A stretch of DNA of 37,248 nt, from assembly GCA_036897095.1 (NCBI GenBank), contig JAYMSP010001029.1:1-37248 (forward strand). Reading direction: 5' to 3'. Source of the stretch: Plantago elongata. Its lineage: Eukaryota; Streptophyta; Magnoliopsida; Lamiales; Plantaginaceae. How positions within the stretch are numbered: the stretch's first letter is position 1; each line of letters begins with the position of its first letter. A model generated the notes under the pieces. The model did not search any database. It saw only the letters and a program-made list of their open reading frames with translations, and was not told where the DNA came from. The translations under genes were made by a program, and so were the position numbers. Positions 33,230-37,248 of this stretch are shown here, one piece after another.

Positions 33230-36200
33230 GCTGACTGTCACTGACAGACCACTAAGACACTAACCATGAAGGTGACAATGTTGTTGTAATTTCTGGCCCT
33301 TCTTTATAACAATAGTATGATTTACAAAATCTGTCATTGCAACAAGTAGTATCTGTTGATGCACACGCAGTATGTAATTCAAAACTGAGATAATGACTTT
33401 CTGGTGCAGCAGTGATTTATGCTTTTGTATTTGCTGGATTTATTACTTTACTCCATATAGTTAACCGGAAAGTGCATCATGATCCACATTCACTTTGATC
33501 TAGCTAGTCACTTTCACTCTATAGTTCTAAGTTCTGACTATTACTAGATCCTTAAAACTTAGTTTTGACATTATGACTGGGCCTTGGAGCACTCTTCGTA
33601 GGCTATTCACAGGGTAGTGGGGTAGTTGTATAGTGGGAAAGAGTAGACTATATGAAATAATTGTGCAATTTGGAAATGCTTACTATATTCTTCACAATTT
33701 TAAAATTTATTTTTAAAACGTTACTGCGGTTCGAAAATTCTATACATAGCAGACTTTTAAGATACCAAAACATATAGGAGCTCCATCTTCCCTCATAATT
33801 TTGTACTCCAACTAACTCTGCTGATTGGGTATGAAGAATTATGACACCCAAGATTTTGGATCCAACTGTTCCATGCCATTTCAATTCAAGACATAACCTC
33901 TGTATATATGTGTTGGCATCAATAACCTGTGAATGAGTGGGTGTCTGATACATCATACATGGCAATTGATTTATGAGCCAGTTATCAATATCATCATTCA
34001 TCTATCATATGGCCCAGTTCATGCACGAGAAAGATCAGGATGATGTGAATCTGAGACTTCTATAAATAAGTATTAATTAGGCTCTCTTCTCTTCCATCGA
34101 AATTTATTAAACTGAATTTAACTTAATTGAACTAAAGTATAATATAAATTAGAATTAAGTAAAGTTGAACTGTACTGAGGTGATTTAAATTGAAAAGAAT
34201 AAAACTTTAGGTTGACCTTTAGTTCTTCAACTTATGCTATGTTGACTTCATACATAATTTGTTCCTGTTAAATTTAACGAAAATTGGAACACTCAATTGG
34301 GGAGTTTAGATACCTGATCACCCACCCATATTACCACTAACATGCTGCTAGGAAAGATAGAAGCCATTATGAAAAGGGAGGTGATTTAATTAATTAAAGT
34401 GATGATCTGAGAATTAAATGGTAACCGTGCGGATTGACATTGAAAATCGAAATTTCCCTGAATTCGTAAAATAAACAGCTAGCGAAAGTTGTTCACGTGA
34501 TTGAGTGCCAAATCCACTAATGTTGGATGTGAGAAACGGAATTATTTGTATTTTCTAGTATACTTTATATCTAAACTGCCTACATCTGAATTAATTAACA
34601 ATCTCTCATGTCAAAAAGAAGAAAGTCAAAAAGAATTTGATGAAGCTTAATTAGAAACTTATGAGGTCAACTCACACAATAGTTAATTAATCGGGCAGTT
34701 CTATTGGAATGTGCTTCGATTAAATATACTATTGAGTATTGACTAGGATTAATGCAACTTCATAGATCATAGTACCACTAAATTAATTAATTTGCAGGTC
34801 TTGTTTAATGTTGGAGTATCATTTTTTATGCTCTAGCTCGTTGTATCAAATGCAAGATCACTTTCTTTTGTGTAAAAGTTCAATTAAATTAACCCTTAGT
34901 CATATAAGAGATGACTATATATATACATCACGATTACATTTAAACGTTAAGGTCAGACATACATTATTGATTATCAGTTTATATGATTTGATATGATGAA
35001 AAACGCATTGATACATTAATAGCAACATCGATACTCTCCTCACGAATTGTCATTATATGTTTGTGATCTACTAGATGAATCCTGAATTTGAGGAAGACGG
35101 TTTTTAATTAGCATCATCAGTATTGTATTGTAGGAGGAGTATCTGCGAATTTACATGGCGATCGATCCAGGTAGGCAATTGATTGAATCTGCGACACTCT
35201 TGTCGGCTCAGAAGACTAAATAAGATCCAGGAAATCAATGATCCATTATTCTTAAGCTAGCCTTAATCAACTGTCGGCAAATCAGGTTCCAACCTTAATA
35301 ACCAATGGATTAATTTAACTATTTTGCACAGTTAATTAGATTCGATCTGTACAGTACGTGGTTATACTTATATACAACTAGTTAAAGATCGATGAAAGAG
35401 CTAAATTCAAAGTAGTCCCACATTAACAAAATTTGTTTAAGGAAAGCAAACTACCATTAGTTTTCGCCCTAGTTTTCTTTGTTTTCAGTGGTTACTTTAG
35501 TCCAAGCACTTATCACCAAGAAATAAGAAGATTAAAAGTGTGCATCAATGAGCAACCAATAATGGTTTGCTACTCCAAAGTAGATTATCTTAACTTTTCT
35601 TGATTACCTAGTAGTAGTATTATGAAGCGGCTTTATTGATTGTGGTCCAAGGATTTTACAATGACTAACTTATGTTATCATCATTTTAAAATGCTTAGCA
35701 AAACTAGCTTAAAAGATAACTGACAACTAAAAATTTAATTGGTAGTTGATCAGGTAGATTATTTTTTCAACAATCTAATTTGATTAGCTTCTCAAACCAG
35801 CTAGCTTGTTTAAAAAACTATATGCTCACGTAACGAGCTTTTTATCAAAAAACGCTCATAAAACTGAAAAGCTAACTAAAAAACTAGTGGTAAATAGACC
35901 TTTAAGGATCAGATCAGGGCGAAGTCAGGATCTTGTCGTGCATAAGTCTGAATTATTTTTATTTCCCTATAAATATAAAAAAAGATCTTTTTTATGATTG
36001 AGGAAGATTTTTTTAATAAATTTATGAATTAAATAACCTAATCTTATTGAAATCATCCTATATAGAGTATACTTTAAAAAAATATGAGTAGGTCTATATT
36101 AAAAAATTAATAAAAAATACGTAAGTGGAATTTTTTTTAGAGAAAGGGTGATGCTATAGCCCTGTCATTTATATACACCGCCCCTGGATCAGATGCTTTA

Positions 36201-37248
36201 CCATGCATGTCACGTTATTTTCAAATACGTCTTCCTTTAAATGAAATTTGAGGAAAAATGATGATACTTTACACTCGCAAATTGAAATTTACAATTTTCA
36301 GGTGACAAGTGCAATTGCTACTCGCTATTACTACTGTATTTACGAGTTGTACATATCCTTACCTTATGTTTTAAAAAAGATGTGATTGCTACATTAATAC
36401 TCCCTCCTAAATAAATGTATATCACCATTGGTCATTGTCACAACATTGTTGTCCAACATAAAAGTGATAACTTTACTACACCTACTTATATTTAATTAAC
36501 GATTGCTTGGTAGCACAAGCTTAATATTTTTTGGAGCTAGCTAGTAGTGTTAATTAAAAAAGGGTCAGATTTGTAGAGCAATAGTAGTAAAATCGACTAA
36601 TTAAGTTAGGTTGGCAGGTAACTGAGTGGACGTTTGAACTTACGATGTACAGTAGCAGCTAAAGTCTAGTGATAGTCAAAGATTCTATCTTTATCAACCA
36701 TTAAACCATGGCAAAACTATAGCTACAGCCACAAATTTTAACAAGAACTATAGCAGTAACAAGTAGTAGTATTCATCTGTGTTTGGTAGTGGTAGGAGGC
36801 GACGGTCCTATTTAACAAAACTAGCTGAAAGGGTAATTGATAGTCAGAGGCGAAGTTAAAATTTTATTTTATTCCGTGCTCAATTATAATTAAATTTAAC
36901 TACATAAATAATGATTTTAACTTTCAAATTAATAAATATAAGAAAATATTAACTTATGGCGAACGCCTATCATTTTTCTATATATAATGAAAACTTATAT
37001 TTAAAATTACAAATCAATAGTTTTAACTAATTTTTACTAAAAAATATATATATAATTAGATAAAAATTCTTTAAATATTATCATTTTCTATAAATCTAAT
37101 AAATACAACCACTCAAAATGCACTTTACTATTGTATTTATTTAAATTTAATTAAAAGTAAACCGTTCAATCATTAAGAATTAAAATTTAAAATATATTCA
37201 AATGAAAATTCCCTAAATTTATGTGTGCTAGTTATGAAGGAACATATA
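33230..37248. other. Four-kilobase non-coding spacer with degraded MITE remnants
   Basis: After the unknown gene's 3' untranslated region the sequence is AT-rich, and no coding frame shows family resemblance. Two places recall MITEs. TA-CTCCCTCC at 36398-36407 looks like a Stowaway left terminus. GGTAAATAGACC (35889-35900) and its near reverse complement GGTCCTATTTAAC (36804-36816) are each next to AAAACTAGC-type text, as in a short inverted-repeat element. Boundaries could not be fixed. Confidence 0.45.

Overview
This is a plant nuclear genomic window, almost certainly from a eudicot. The evidence is GT-AG introns in every gene, AT-rich spacers, chloroplast-targeted serine hydroxymethyltransferase and ferrochelatase genes, an STP-type sugar carrier, a coiled-coil NB-ARC-LRR relic and small plant-type inverted-repeat elements. 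The late-blight-R1-like flavour of the resistance relic hints at an asterid (Lamiales or Solanales), but that is an inference. I see nothing prokaryotic or viral and no CRISPR array.

Layout. (1) 151-2293, minus: an intact four-exon STP hexose/H+ symporter (512 aa). (2) 3344-6656, minus: a three-exon homologue of BRISC and BRCA1-A complex member 1 (MERIT40). (3) About 6.7-8.9 kb: AT-rich spacer with a Stowaway-like MITE. (4) 9429-12664, plus: an eleven-exon plastidial serine hydroxymethyltransferase (SHM3-like, 530 aa). A 43-bp tandem duplication spans one of its exon/intron junctions. (5) About 12.7-24.8 kb: a gene-poor accessory stretch. It holds a Tourist-like MITE with clean TTA target duplications, an RNase-H-like retroelement scrap, a possible 823-bp inverted-repeat element abutting a broken NB-ARC-LRR gene, a frameshifted 2-oxoglutarate dioxygenase fragment, and a probable small-peptide or noncoding transcription unit near 22.6 kb. 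(6) 24891-28665, plus: a nine-exon ferrochelatase of FC1 type (470 aa). (7) 30202-33229, plus: an intact six-exon gene for a 468-aa plant protein that I do not recognise, with paired telo-box motifs in its leader. (8) 33.2-37.2 kb: non-coding spacer with degraded MITE remnants.

The five intact genes look like ordinary independently regulated housekeeping or metabolic genes: sugar uptake, a deubiquitinase-complex scaffold, one-carbon metabolism, haem synthesis and one unknown. They are not an operon or a biosynthetic cluster. I found no convincing new multi-gene system. The items most worth a second look are the SHM3 splice-site duplication, the 22.6-kb short transcript, the unknown 468-aa protein and the element/pseudogene block at 18.1-21.2 kb. 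All exon models come from reading splice sites by eye and from phase consistency; no alignment was run.
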